A DNA stretch of 57,197 nucleotides from Lentisphaeria bacterium (lineage in GTDB: Bacteria; Verrucomicrobiota; Lentisphaeria; Victivallales; Victivallaceae), in contig JAFTJQ010000047.1 in the NCBI GenBank assembly GCA_017456285.1, forward strand, positions 1 to 57,197. The letters run 5' to 3'. Positions 43,752-52,920 of this stretch are shown here, piece by piece. The notes below the pieces were generated by a model that was not told the DNA's origin, made no database searches, and was given only the letters and a program-made list of their open reading frames with translations. A program made the position numbers and the translations under genes. Each line of letters begins with the position of its first letter. Positions within the stretch are counted from its first letter, which is position 1.

Positions 43752-44360
43752 ATGAAATACCTGCTCGATAAAATTGCATTTGTTTTAGGCAATTTATTGA
43801 TGGCAGGTATTTTTGTTTTCGGCGTTTACAAAATGGTAACTGTCAAAAGTCTTGCTGATGCAGTAGTGGCAGGAACTGCGATAGCAGTTTGCGGAGTTTT
43901 GAGCGGAATTCTTTTTTATTTATTGTATATCCGCCACTGGGTTGAGGGATTCTGGGATATAATTTTCTCGCCCCGGAGAAAATATAAATCGCTTTTGCCG
44001 AATTTATCACCGATTATGGGTTATATTCAAGCCGAAAAATATGAGCAAGCACGTGAGGATTTGGAGTTTATCTGTACGAATTATCCGAATTTTTTGAATG
44101 CATATTTTATGCTTTTTGAGCTGTATTGTGATTACTATCAGGATTATGACCAAGCCTATTTGCTCGGCAAAAAGTATTTTAGTTCTAATAAACGGGAAGT
44201 ATCAGATAATTTGATAAAGTTTGTTTTTCGCTATGCGGATTTGCTGCAAAGTTGCGAACTTGCAGATGAGTGTTATGATTTTTTGCAGCAGGAATACAAA
44301 AAATCAGTTTATTCGCAACATGAAAAAAAGATGATAAGTTTACGATTAGAGAATATGTAA
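43752..44360 (+). CDS. Membrane protein with two helices and a TPR-like domain
   Basis: A 202-residue protein. Two membrane helices (about 8-30 and 38-60) precede a helical repeat region (about 85-195; GYIQAEKYEQAREDLEFI, DQAYLLGKKYF) that resembles TPR units. No enzyme motif is visible. It lies 22 bases after the LysM gene and 23 before the PilT gene, so it may help to place the machine run by that ATPase. The family is not recognised. Confidence 0.7.
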   Translation: MKYLLDKIAFVLGNLLMAGIFVFGVYKMVTVKSLADAVVAGTAIAVCGVLSGILFYLLYIRHWVEGFWDIIFSPRRKYKSLLPNLSPIMGYIQAEKYEQAREDLEFICTNYPNFLNAYFMLFELYCDYYQDYDQAYLLGKKYFSSNKREVSDNLIKFVFRYADLLQSCELADECYDFLQQEYKKSVYSQHEKKMISLRLENM

Positions 44361-44383
44361 AAAATCGAGAGAGGAGTTTTTTT

Positions 44384-46576
44384 ATGCTTTTTAATCTCTT
44401 AAAAATGTTGAATGATCAGGATATTACTGATATATTTTTCACCGTCGGCAAAATTCCTTACGCCCGAATTAACGGTGCTATTGCAGAGTGCAATAATGTC
44501 GGAACTATTTCACAGGAAGATTTTGAGAAATTTAGGAATAGTTACCTGACCGCTGAAATGCAGGAAGTATATCAGCAAAAAAACTCCTTCGATGTCGGAT
44601 TTGAGTTTGACGGACGAAGATTTCGTGCAAATTTCTATAAAACTTTGTCAGGCAGTGCCGCAGTTATCCGACCGCTTAAGGACGGCAATTCGCTATCATT
44701 TGAAAACTTGAATCTGCCGCCGCAGATTCAGAAACTTGCCCAATCGGAGCATGGAATTATTCTCCTTTGCGGTACTACGGGGTCAGGTAAATCCAGCACT
44801 TTGGGGGCGATGATTAATTACATAAATCAAAACTATAATCGGCACATTTTGACTTTGGAAGATCCGATTGAATTTGTTTATAAGGATAATTTGAGTATCA
44901 TCTCCCAGCGTGAAATTATTGACGAGCAGACCACTTTTTCGGAAGCCATGCGAGCCGCTATGCGTGAAAATCCCGATTGTATAGTCATTGGTGAAATGCG
45001 TGATACCGAAACAATGCAGGCCGCAATTAATGCCGCATTGACGGGGCATTTGGTAATTAGTACCGTCCACACCTCCAACACAATTCAAGCAGTTGAGCGT
45101 ATTGTGAATTTATTTCCTGCCGATAAGCGTGATCAGATTGCTCAAGATTTGGGAATGGCAATTTCCGGAATCGTCGCCCAGAAATTAATTCCGTCATTGA
45201 ATTCCAAAAGGATGCAGATTGCTTGTGAAATTCTGCTCGGTACGCCATTGGTGAAAAAATTAATTGCCAATCAGAAATATGCCGATTTGGACTTTGCAAT
45301 CAAAGAAGGTTGGCACTTGGGGATGGTGAATTTCAGTAGAAGCATTTTTAATTTGTATAAAGATAATAAAATTTCGCTTGAGCGGGCTTTGGCAAGTGCT
45401 ACTAATCCAGAGGAACTGAATCTTTTGCTTAAGGGCATGGAGTCAGGTGTGGATGCCTTTAGGAGCAGTTATTCCGCCCATACGGAAGATGGTTCAGACT
45501 CAATTGATATGGCAAGACTGCTGCGTAATGCAATTCGCTATAAGTCAAGTGACTTGATTTTGAGTGCAGGTGCCAGACCGAGTGTGCGATTGCATGGAGC
45601 AATACGTTCAATGGAGTTGCCGATACTTACAGGTGAAGACACGCAAAAACTGCTTTTCGGCATCATTAATCAGCATCAAAGGGTGATTTTGGAGGAGAAA
45701 CGAGAACTTGATTTCGCTTTGGCAGTGCAGTTGAAAGTAAGTGATAAAGAGGAAGTTTACCGCTTTAGAATCAATGCATTCTATCAGCGTGGTCATATCG
45801 GAATTGTCGCTCGTGTAATTGAGAGCCATATCCCTGAACCTGAAACACTTAAATTACCGCATGTGCTGCTCTCTCTCATCGAGAAAAAGCAGGGGCTTAT
45901 ACTGGTGACAGGCCCTACGGGATCAGGCAAAACAACCACTCTGGCAAGTTTGATTAATGTGATTAATGAACGCCGTGAAGCTCATATTATTACTATTGAA
46001 GACCCGATCGAGTTCGTCCATGAGAATATCAATTCAATTGTGGAACAGCGTGAACTTAATACCGATACTTTAACTTTCGTTCAAGCCCTTAAATATGCTC
46101 TCCGTCAAGACCCTGATGTAATTATGGTCGGTGAAATGCGTGATACCGAAACGATTGCTTCTGCTTTGACGGCGGCGGAGACGGGGCATTTGGTTTTTGC
46201 AACAATTCATACTAACAGTGCCCCGCAGACGATTGACCGAATTGTGGATAGTTTTCCGAGTGATCAGCAAAATCAAATCCGTTTACAGCTTGCGGCAGTT
46301 CTTTTGGGGGTTGTCTCTCAACGGCTTATTCCTAAAAAAGATGGCAGCGGCCGTGTGGCGGCATTTGAGGTTATGGTCGGCACTTCGGCGGTACAAGCTT
46401 TGGTGCGTGAAGGCAAAACTCACCAGTTGCAGTCTGCAATGGAGACAGGGTACAAAGATGGCATGCAGACTCTGGACAAGGCTTTGGAGGAACTCTATTC
46501 CGCAGGTTTAATTGATTACAAGGAAACGGAACTATTTAAGTTGAGTTCAACGAGTGTCGATTTTGTCGAGCAGTAA
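44384..46576 (+). CDS. Tandem PilT-type ATPase (two complete PilT domains fused)
   Basis: A 730-residue soluble protein made of two PilT/PilU units. Unit 1 (about 1-350) has Walker A GTTGSGKSS from residue 130, Walker B CIVIGEMRD and TGHLVISTVHTSN. Unit 2 (about 380-725) has GPTGSGKTT from residue 510, VIMVGEMRD and TGHLVFATIHTNS. Both keep the AIRNEPD/ALRQDPD-type core, so both may bind ATP. PilT is normally a single-unit hexamer that retracts type IV pili. Here the fusion could form a three-chain ring. GAGAGGAG precedes the ATG. No other pilus gene is in the window. Confidence 0.9.
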   Translation: MLFNLLKMLNDQDITDIFFTVGKIPYARINGAIAECNNVGTISQEDFEKFRNSYLTAEMQEVYQQKNSFDVGFEFDGRRFRANFYKTLSGSAAVIRPLKDGNSLSFENLNLPPQIQKLAQSEHGIILLCGTTGSGKSSTLGAMINYINQNYNRHILTLEDPIEFVYKDNLSIISQREIIDEQTTFSEAMRAAMRENPDCIVIGEMRDTETMQAAINAALTGHLVISTVHTSNTIQAVERIVNLFPADKRDQIAQDLGMAISGIVAQKLIPSLNSKRMQIACEILLGTPLVKKLIANQKYADLDFAIKEGWHLGMVNFSRSIFNLYKDNKISLERALASATNPEELNLLLKGMESGVDAFRSSYSAHTEDGSDSIDMARLLRNAIRYKSSDLILSAGARPSVRLHGAIRSMELPILTGEDTQKLLFGIINQHQRVILEEKRELDFALAVQLKVSDKEEVYRFRINAFYQRGHIGIVARVIESHIPEPETLKLPHVLLSLIEKKQGLILVTGPTGSGKTTTLASLINVINERREAHIITIEDPIEFVHENINSIVEQRELNTDTLTFVQALKYALRQDPDVIMVGEMRDTETIASALTAAETGHLVFATIHTNSAPQTIDRIVDSFPSDQQNQIRLQLAAVLLGVVSQRLIPKKDGSGRVAAFEVMVGTSAVQALVREGKTHQLQSAMETGYKDGMQTLDKALEELYSAGLIDYKETELFKLSSTSVDFVEQ

Positions 46577-46587
46577 GCAATAAGTTT

Positions 46588-46618
46588 CTGCCGACAAACT
46601 TTGCTTGTAAATCGGCAG
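46588..46618. other. Weak hairpin after the PilT gene
   Basis: CTGCCGA (46588-46594) pairs with 46612-46618. No T-run follows, so termination is uncertain. Confidence 0.3.
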
Positions 46619-46659
46619 GACTTAAAAGGCAATATAGCGTGGCGGTGCGAATAGAGTTT

Positions 46660-47439
46660 TTACAAAGTGTCGCAAAAAGTAACAAATTCACCGACTTTTT
46701 TCATTTCGATTATGAAGTTCTCAAGTCTGTCGGCTAAATCGTTACCTGCGTGTCGGGTGATGTAAGCAGGAATGCCGTATTTTTGACTTTTTGATTCCTC
46801 ATTGTATTCCCACGGGTGCGAGTACATATTGAAGTAATTTGTCTGCTTCAAAGTGAATTTGGCAAGCATTAGGTAGAATTTAAACGGTAAATTTTTGAAA
46901 GATAACCAGAAAAGCGGAAATCTGATTCCCGGCACTGCTGAAATCGGGTATTGTTTAAGTCCGCAATCTTCGTCAAAAGGAAGCAGCGGAGAGCGGAAGT
47001 TATTGTAGCGTCCGGGGAGAAAAACCGGATTTAAACTTGATTCATAGCAGTAATGAGCCTCTTTGATGTCAGATTTTTTCACGGGAGCAAGCCTTGCCAT
47101 GCGGAACCCGACAATTTTTTTGCCGCTTAAATTCTCAAGAATGCGACGAGATTTTTTCAAATCTTCGACTTCAAAAGAGCTGTGACTTACGCCATGCGAA
47201 GCAACTTCATGACCATTTTCGACCATGATTTTGATTAAATCGGGGTATTTCTCTGCGAAGTTTGAAGTTACGAAAAAGGTTGCTTTGATATTTTGGCGAT
47301 TGACAACTTCCAAAATTTTTTCCGTACCTTTTCGGGAAATTTCAAATTTGGAGGTTTCAGTAACTTGACAACCGAATTCTTCGGGGAGGTCAAATTCTTC
47401 AATATCAAAGGAGAGCAGAATAATTTTTTTATCTTTCAT
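46660..47439 (-). CDS. NodB-type polysaccharide deacetylase
   Basis: A 259-residue enzyme that would remove N-acetyl groups from a polysaccharide. Motif 1 is LSFDIEEF with the base and metal aspartate, motif 2 is ASHGVSHSSFE with the metal histidines, and the later FRMARLAPV and YFNMYSHPWEY fit the family. There is no signal peptide, so it may act inside the cell on lipid-linked sugars. It overlaps the GT2 gene upstream by 11 bases, so the two probably work on the same glycan. Confidence 0.87.
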   Translation of the reverse strand: MKDKKIILLSFDIEEFDLPEEFGCQVTETSKFEISRKGTEKILEVVNRQNIKATFFVTSNFAEKYPDLIKIMVENGHEVASHGVSHSSFEVEDLKKSRRILENLSGKKIVGFRMARLAPVKKSDIKEAHYCYESSLNPVFLPGRYNNFRSPLLPFDEDCGLKQYPISAVPGIRFPLFWLSFKNLPFKFYLMLAKFTLKQTNYFNMYSHPWEYNEESKSQKYGIPAYITRHAGNDLADRLENFIIEMKKVGEFVTFCDTL

Positions 47440-48181
47440 CTTGATAGGGCTTTCTTTTTTTGAAGCGGTACTTGGCGAGAACGATTAAAAATTGTTTCAG
47501 TTCACGCAACATAACTTGAGTGCTCATTTTTGAGAAGTGCAATCCCTCCCGAAGTTTGATCGGAATCGGCACGATATTCATCATATTTTTGTAGGCAAGG
47601 AGGATAAATTCGGTGTCGAAAACAAAAGAGTTGACTTCGGTTTTTAGGAAAATTTTTCTGCCTTCGGCATTGAAACCCTTTAACCCTGCTTGAGTATCAA
47701 TGAATTTACCGGGAAGCCCCAGCAAAATTCTATTCATTAAGTGAACACTTGCAGAAAGCATTTTGCGAATCAACGGCAATGCTTCGCCGTATTCACTGCC
47801 GCGAACACCCATAACTACGTCTGCTCCGTTTTCAAGGGCTTCAAAGGCATCAATAATTCCGCGGTCGCCGAAAGGGAAGTCGCCGTCAGTGTAAACGCTG
47901 TAGTCTCCCTGCATTTGAGCCATAGCGAAACGAATGCAGTAGCCTTTGCCCTGATTTTTTTCATAGGACAGGAATTGGAAATTACCTGCGGCACTTCTGA
48001 TTTTCTGTAATGCTTCTTCGGGGTAAAAGTCCAAACTTGAACCGTCATTAACGATGACAAAATTGAGTTTGACCATTTTGGGTTCAAAATAACTTTTCAA
48101 ATCTTCAATTGCTTCAAGAATGTGTTCCACCCATTCGCCGTGCGGCTTGTACAATGGCAGAACGATGTCCAGTTGTTTCAT
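47429..48181 (-). CDS. Family 2 glycosyltransferase
   Basis: A 250-residue GT-A enzyme of the dolichyl-phosphate mannose synthase type. It starts with DIVLPLYKPHGEW and has VIVNDGSS, the metal-binding YTDGDFPF and the acceptor-region DTQAGLKGF. No membrane helix is clear. It should add sugar to a polyprenyl phosphate or a lipid-linked chain. AGAGG lies ahead of the ATG. It follows pcnB by 17 bases and overlaps the deacetylase. Confidence 0.87.
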   Translation of the reverse strand: MKQLDIVLPLYKPHGEWVEHILEAIEDLKSYFEPKMVKLNFVIVNDGSSLDFYPEEALQKIRSAAGNFQFLSYEKNQGKGYCIRFAMAQMQGDYSVYTDGDFPFGDRGIIDAFEALENGADVVMGVRGSEYGEALPLIRKMLSASVHLMNRILLGLPGKFIDTQAGLKGFNAEGRKIFLKTEVNSFVFDTEFILLAYKNMMNIVPIPIKLREGLHFSKMSTQVMLRELKQFLIVLAKYRFKKRKPYQDER

Positions 48182-48198
48182 AAAAAAACCTCTATTTT

Positions 48199-49329
48199 TT
48201 ATTGCGGAGCGTTGTTGTTTCGGTCACAGCAAATAATGATATTAAGCAGCTCATTGGCGTGTTTGTTGCCCCTTTCCCGGTAACTCGGATTTTTCTGCGA
48301 GAGGTGACTGTTAAGAATTTTCTCCGCAGAAAAAAGCAGTCGCTTAACCATTGTTTGCGGCTTGAATGCCGTATTTGTCAGTTCCGAAGTAATATAGTGA
48401 ATTTTCACATTTTTATGGCATTTGCGTGCCGTTTCGTATTCAGTTTGGGCAAAGGGCAAAAGCAATGTCGCCATGGCTAAAGAGATGCTGTTGCGATAGA
48501 TATTATTGCTGACGCGGATGTTTCGCTCGCATAATAAATCCAATGCTCTCTCCATTTCCGGAGTATCCCAATTTTCCGCAAAAAACGGCAGAAAATAGGG
48601 AAGCAGCCCAAAATCATGGAACGCCTCCAAAATTTTATCGCCGTAGCAGGATGCCAGAATTTTTTCTAACTCCAAGGTCATGCGTGAAGTTGAGACATGC
48701 GGTAACTTATCCAAAGAGGCAAACAGTGCATTTTCGGTATGTGAGTCCATTGAAAAATCAAACTGCCCGACCAACTTTAATGCCCGAAGCATACGCACCG
48801 GGTCTTCTTCAAATCGGAGATAACCGTCGCCGATAACTCGGACAACCTTGTTTTGAATATCTTTAAGTCCCATTCCCGTATGGTCAATAATTTTATCGGA
48901 AACAGGATCATAGAAAATGGCATTGACAGTAAAATCACGTCGGAAAGCATCTTCCTTTGAGGTGCCGAAGTTATTGTCGTCAAAGATCATTTTTTCCGGT
49001 TTATCTGCTAAATTTTTGACCTTATTTCTGACTTTATCCTGTTTTGCGGAAATCGGATTTGCCCGAAAAGTGCTTATTTCGATAATCTCCTGCCCCATTC
49101 GGTAATGCACCAAGCGGAATCTTTTGCCGATAATCATGGTATTGCGGCGACCGAGGCATTTGCATATTTCCTCGGGAGATGCCGAAGTGGCAATATCGTA
49201 ATCTTTCGGAGTTACATTGAGCAGCAAATCTCTTACCGCACCGCCGACAATGTAAGTTTCGTACCCATTGCCCTGCAAGGTTTTGATTAATTTGATAATT
49301 CGGTTGTCAATTTCTCTGAAAAGTTCCAC
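48199..49329 (-). CDS. Poly(A) polymerase / CCA-type nucleotidyltransferase (PcnB-like)
   Basis: A 376-residue class II nucleotidyltransferase. It has IVGGAVRDLLL, the catalytic DYDIATSA, FGTSKEDAFRRDFTVNAIFYDP, DHTGMGLKDIQ and RFEEDPVRMLRALKL. The FGTSKEDAFRRDFT and EEDPVRMLRA segments favour PcnB over CCA-adding enzymes, but the two are hard to separate by eye. The start is GTG three bases after the nadB stop, with no in-frame ATG before conserved sequence. It would add 3' tails to RNA. Confidence 0.85.
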   Translation of the reverse strand: MELFREIDNRIIKLIKTLQGNGYETYIVGGAVRDLLLNVTPKDYDIATSASPEEICKCLGRRNTMIIGKRFRLVHYRMGQEIIEISTFRANPISAKQDKVRNKVKNLADKPEKMIFDDNNFGTSKEDAFRRDFTVNAIFYDPVSDKIIDHTGMGLKDIQNKVVRVIGDGYLRFEEDPVRMLRALKLVGQFDFSMDSHTENALFASLDKLPHVSTSRMTLELEKILASCYGDKILEAFHDFGLLPYFLPFFAENWDTPEMERALDLLCERNIRVSNNIYRNSISLAMATLLLPFAQTEYETARKCHKNVKIHYITSELTNTAFKPQTMVKRLLFSAEKILNSHLSQKNPSYRERGNKHANELLNIIICCDRNNNAPQ

Positions 49330-49332
49330 TTT

Positions 49333-50982
49333 TTATAACTTTCTTTTTATCAATGTATCAGTATTATCCATATCGCTGTCCAAGCATGGGTAATCGGCAT
49401 TGTAATGAAGTCCTCTGCTCTCGTGACGCATGAGTGCTGAATCAATAATCAATTCCGCAACCGTGGCGATATTTCTGAGTTCAATCAAGTCGCTGGTAAT
49501 GATAAAATCCCAATAGTATTTGTCAATCTCTTTGCGAATAAGTTTAATTCTCGCTTTAGCTCGCTCCAATCGCTTGGTAGTGCGGTAAATTCCGACGTAA
49601 TCCCACATGAATCGGCGTATTTCATCCCAATTGTGAGAGAGAATCACAATTTCATCTGAATTAGTTGCATTCCCTGAAATCCACGGCGGAATCTCTTTTG
49701 AGTCGAGTTGAGTTGCGGCAAGTTCGGCAAAATTTTCTGCTATATGCTCGCTTGAGAGTTTCGCAACCACCAACGCTTCCAATAGTGAGTTGCTTGCCAG
49801 ACGGTTAGCCCCGTGCAAGCCCGTACAAGCACATTCGCCTGCCGCATAGAGTCCGATAATTCCGGTAGTTCCGTCCACATCGGTTTTAATCCCTCCGCAT
49901 ACATAATGGGCGGCAGGCACGACCGGAATCGGGTCTTTTGCCATATTAACCCCCATTGCCAAGCATTTCTCAAAAATTTTCGGAAATCGGAGTTTCAGGT
50001 GTTCTTCATCTTTGGAAGTTATGTCCAAATAGACGCAATCACGTCCGGTTCGTTTCATTTCATTATCAATGGCTCGTGCTACGACATCACGGGGAGCGAG
50101 GCTTTTCATCGGGTGGTATTTATCCATAAATTCGACAAGTTCGTTTTTCTCGTTGAGGCACTTAAGAACTGCACCCTCGCCGCGGACGGCTTCGCTGATT
50201 AAGAAAGAACGTTCTTTTTCATTGAAAAGAATGGTCGGGTGGAATTGGATAAATTCCATATTGGCGATTGTCGCACCTGCCCGGTATCCCATGGCAATAC
50301 CTGCACCGCAAGCAATATCGGGATTGCTGGTATAGAGGTAAACTTTGCCTGCACCGCCGCAAGCGACATGAGTGGTGGTGGCGATAATGGTTTTTACTTT
50401 GCCGGAAACAGTATCAAGTACATAAGCTCCCAAGCAACGGTTTTCTCCGGGGATATTCAATCGTTTGGTAACAATTAAATCAATTGCGAAGTGGTATTCA
50501 AAAAATTCAATATTCTTAAATTCACGGCATTTAGCGATCAAAGCACGTTCAATTTCTGCACCGGTAATGTCTCCAGCATGCAGGATTCGGCGTTTTGAGT
50601 GTCCGCCCTCACGCCCCAAGTCATAATCTGATTGCTTATCTTCAAAACCTAAATCACCGCGAGTGGTAAATTTAGTGCCGAGCTCGATTAATTCACGAAT
50701 TACCTCCGGGCCGGTTTCGACAATTCTCTGTACCGCTTTTTCATCACAAAGTCCTGCTCCCGCGTACAAGGTGTCTTGAACATGTTCAGCAAAAGTATCG
50801 TTATTATCAATCACGCAGGCGACTCCGCCTTGCGCACATTTGGTGTTGCAGTCATCAATGTTTCGTTTGGTAATTACGGCAATACTGCGTCCGCTTTTTG
50901 CCAAGTGCAATGCGGATGACAGTCCTGCAAGTCCGCTTCCTAATACCAAATGGTCAAACTTAATAATTTCTGCATTTTTCAT
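49333..50982 (-). CDS. nadB: L-aspartate oxidase NadB
   Basis: A 549-residue FAD enzyme for the first step of NAD synthesis. It has LVLGSGLAGLSSALHLA for FAD binding, CNTKCAQGGVACV, EAVRGEGAVLKC, APRDVVARAID and the C-terminal helical domain. In anaerobes fumarate serves as electron acceptor. GAGAGGA precedes the ATG at 50982. NadA and NadC are not in the window. It is followed at three bases by pcnB. Confidence 0.93.
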   Translation of the reverse strand: MKNAEIIKFDHLVLGSGLAGLSSALHLAKSGRSIAVITKRNIDDCNTKCAQGGVACVIDNNDTFAEHVQDTLYAGAGLCDEKAVQRIVETGPEVIRELIELGTKFTTRGDLGFEDKQSDYDLGREGGHSKRRILHAGDITGAEIERALIAKCREFKNIEFFEYHFAIDLIVTKRLNIPGENRCLGAYVLDTVSGKVKTIIATTTHVACGGAGKVYLYTSNPDIACGAGIAMGYRAGATIANMEFIQFHPTILFNEKERSFLISEAVRGEGAVLKCLNEKNELVEFMDKYHPMKSLAPRDVVARAIDNEMKRTGRDCVYLDITSKDEEHLKLRFPKIFEKCLAMGVNMAKDPIPVVPAAHYVCGGIKTDVDGTTGIIGLYAAGECACTGLHGANRLASNSLLEALVVAKLSSEHIAENFAELAATQLDSKEIPPWISGNATNSDEIVILSHNWDEIRRFMWDYVGIYRTTKRLERAKARIKLIRKEIDKYYWDFIITSDLIELRNIATVAELIIDSALMRHESRGLHYNADYPCLDSDMDNTDTLIKRKL

Positions 50983-51011
50983 TTTTACAATCCTCTCAAT
51001 TTGCAAAAAAC

Positions 51012-51040
51012 TTGCAAAAAACAGCATTTTTTTTTATATT
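51012..51040 (+). promoter_or_regulatory. Putative lnt promoter
   Basis: TTGCAA (51012-51017), 17 bases, TATATT (51035-51040), about 77 bases before the gene. Confidence 0.45.
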
Positions 51041-51116
51041 GCTGTTGCTTTTTAATTCAAATTGTGATAAATTACACTGCTTTTGCAATAATTTCAAATT
51101 TTTTAAGGTGAATTTT

Positions 51117-52844
51117 ATGAGTTTTTTTAGTAAAAACAGTGATTTAACGGCAGAAAATCGACTTCCGGGCAATGAAAGCGGAAAAATTTCATTGCGGATA
51201 AAACTTTTGCGATTACTGATTGCCATTGGGTCGGGAGTCCTTTTGGCAATGGCTTTCCCTCCACTGAATTTAAGTGCTTTAGCATTTGTGGCATTTGTGC
51301 CGAATATGATTTTAGCAATGAGTTACATTCGCAAAAGAGAACTTTTTTTGCTTGGGTATTTGCAGGGAGTTTTCTGGGGGTTATTCTCTTTTTGGTGGTT
51401 GCGGGAAATTAATTATGCAATTCCATTCATGCTATCGGCGATATTGGGTTTGTGGTTCGGAGTTTTTATGCTGTTTGTCAGGCTTGCTCATCGCGGTATT
51501 TGGTTGTCAATGGATGCTGAACTTGCTCCCTATGAGGAGCGGAAAAAATATATTCCGTCATGGTATCGGGAACTGTTTTTTGCCATAGTTACAGCGAGTT
51601 TTTTTCCCTGTTTGGAGTATATTAGAATTCAGATGTTTCCGTGGAATTTTATTGGGGTATCGCAATACAAGGCACTGCCGTTAATTCAAATTGCTGAATA
51701 CACGGGGATTTACGGGATAACTTATTTGATAATGTTAGTTAATGCGGTATTTGCTTCGACAATCATACAAGTTCGAAGCAGTATAAATAACGGCAAAAGG
51801 TGCAATTTGTATGCGGCGATGATTGTATTGGTGATTTTGGGAAATGTTATCCTTTTTGGGACATTGAGAATGAGAATGAAAAACATCGTTAATCAACTTG
51901 ATTGTCAGACGGTGAATTTCGGAGTAGTGCAGGGGGATATTTCTCAAAGACGGCACGCTGATCAGAGAATGGCGGAGGAGGCTTTAGTTACTTATGCGGA
52001 GTTATCAAAAAAGCTGCTTAATGAACACCCCGAAGTCGACATCGTAATTTGGCCCGAAACGGCAGTTCCTTATCCCTATTTCGGTGCACATGATATCAGT
52101 AAAAAATATCGTTATCAATTGAGTGAATTAATTACCCGCTATCGCAAAAAGTTCTTAATCGGAAGTTTGGACTTTTATTTTAATCGGGCGACTAAAGAGT
52201 ATGAACTTACCAATGCGGCATTACTTTTTGACATCTACGGACGTAATGTCAGCAAGTATGAGAAAATTCATCGAGTACCATTCGGCGAATTTATTCCTTT
52301 TCGCAAGTTCCTGCCCGATTGGGTGATCAAAACTATTGATATGGGGCGTGATTTGCGAGCAGGTACAGTATATGATCCGATGCAATTAAGAGATTATGTT
52401 CGAGCAGGCATGGCGGTTTGTTATGAGAGTATTTTTGCCTCCTTGTGCCGTCGGGAGCGGCAGCTCGGAGCGAATATTTTTGTAGCAATCAGTAATGATG
52501 CGTGGTACCCGACAAGTTCTGAGCCTGAACAGCATATTGCGAATGCGGTTTTTCGAATGGTCGAGAACGGTATTTCGGCGTTGCGAATCGGCAATAACGG
52601 CGGTACGGTTTTAATCAATTACAATGGCGAGATTGTGAAATCGCTTTTGCCCTCTCCGATTGATCGTGGGCAAGCGTATGGGGTTATCAGTGCGGAAGTG
52701 CCGAAAAAAACGGCAGAGATGACTTTTTATACCAAATTCGGCGATGTGTTTTTGGGAATTTTATTTATCATATCGCTTATCGGGATCGGTTTTTGTAGTC
52801 ATAAAGAGTTAAAATTCAAAAAAATACGCTCATTCGGAGATTAA
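51117..52844 (+). CDS. lnt: Apolipoprotein N-acyltransferase Lnt
   Basis: A 575-residue inner-membrane enzyme that adds the third acyl chain to lipoproteins. About six or seven N-terminal helices precede a nitrilase-fold domain with the catalytic triad E314 (WPETAVPYPY), K383 (YEKIHRVPFGEFIPF) and C435 (VCYESIF). A last helix lies at 580 or so counted from a longer start, about 545-565 here. The ATG at 51117 follows AAGGTG; an upstream TTG frame would read through the leader. Its presence shows that the cell has an outer membrane and triacylated lipoproteins. Confidence 0.93.
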   Translation: MSFFSKNSDLTAENRLPGNESGKISLRIKLLRLLIAIGSGVLLAMAFPPLNLSALAFVAFVPNMILAMSYIRKRELFLLGYLQGVFWGLFSFWWLREINYAIPFMLSAILGLWFGVFMLFVRLAHRGIWLSMDAELAPYEERKKYIPSWYRELFFAIVTASFFPCLEYIRIQMFPWNFIGVSQYKALPLIQIAEYTGIYGITYLIMLVNAVFASTIIQVRSSINNGKRCNLYAAMIVLVILGNVILFGTLRMRMKNIVNQLDCQTVNFGVVQGDISQRRHADQRMAEEALVTYAELSKKLLNEHPEVDIVIWPETAVPYPYFGAHDISKKYRYQLSELITRYRKKFLIGSLDFYFNRATKEYELTNAALLFDIYGRNVSKYEKIHRVPFGEFIPFRKFLPDWVIKTIDMGRDLRAGTVYDPMQLRDYVRAGMAVCYESIFASLCRRERQLGANIFVAISNDAWYPTSSEPEQHIANAVFRMVENGISALRIGNNGGTVLINYNGEIVKSLLPSPIDRGQAYGVISAEVPKKTAEMTFYTKFGDVFLGILFIISLIGIGFCSHKELKFKKIRSFGD

Positions 52845-52848
52845 AAGT

Positions 52849-52876
52849 TTGAAAAAAATCAAAAAAGAGTTATATT
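52849..52876 (+). promoter_or_regulatory. Putative argD promoter
   Basis: TTGAAA (52849-52854), 16 bases, TATATT (52871-52876). It would drive argD, argF, mntP and possibly the DUF1015 gene. No arginine box was recognised. Confidence 0.6.
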
Positions 52877-52920
52877 ATTCTTTTACTATTTTTTATTATT
52901 AATATATAGAGGTGATAATT

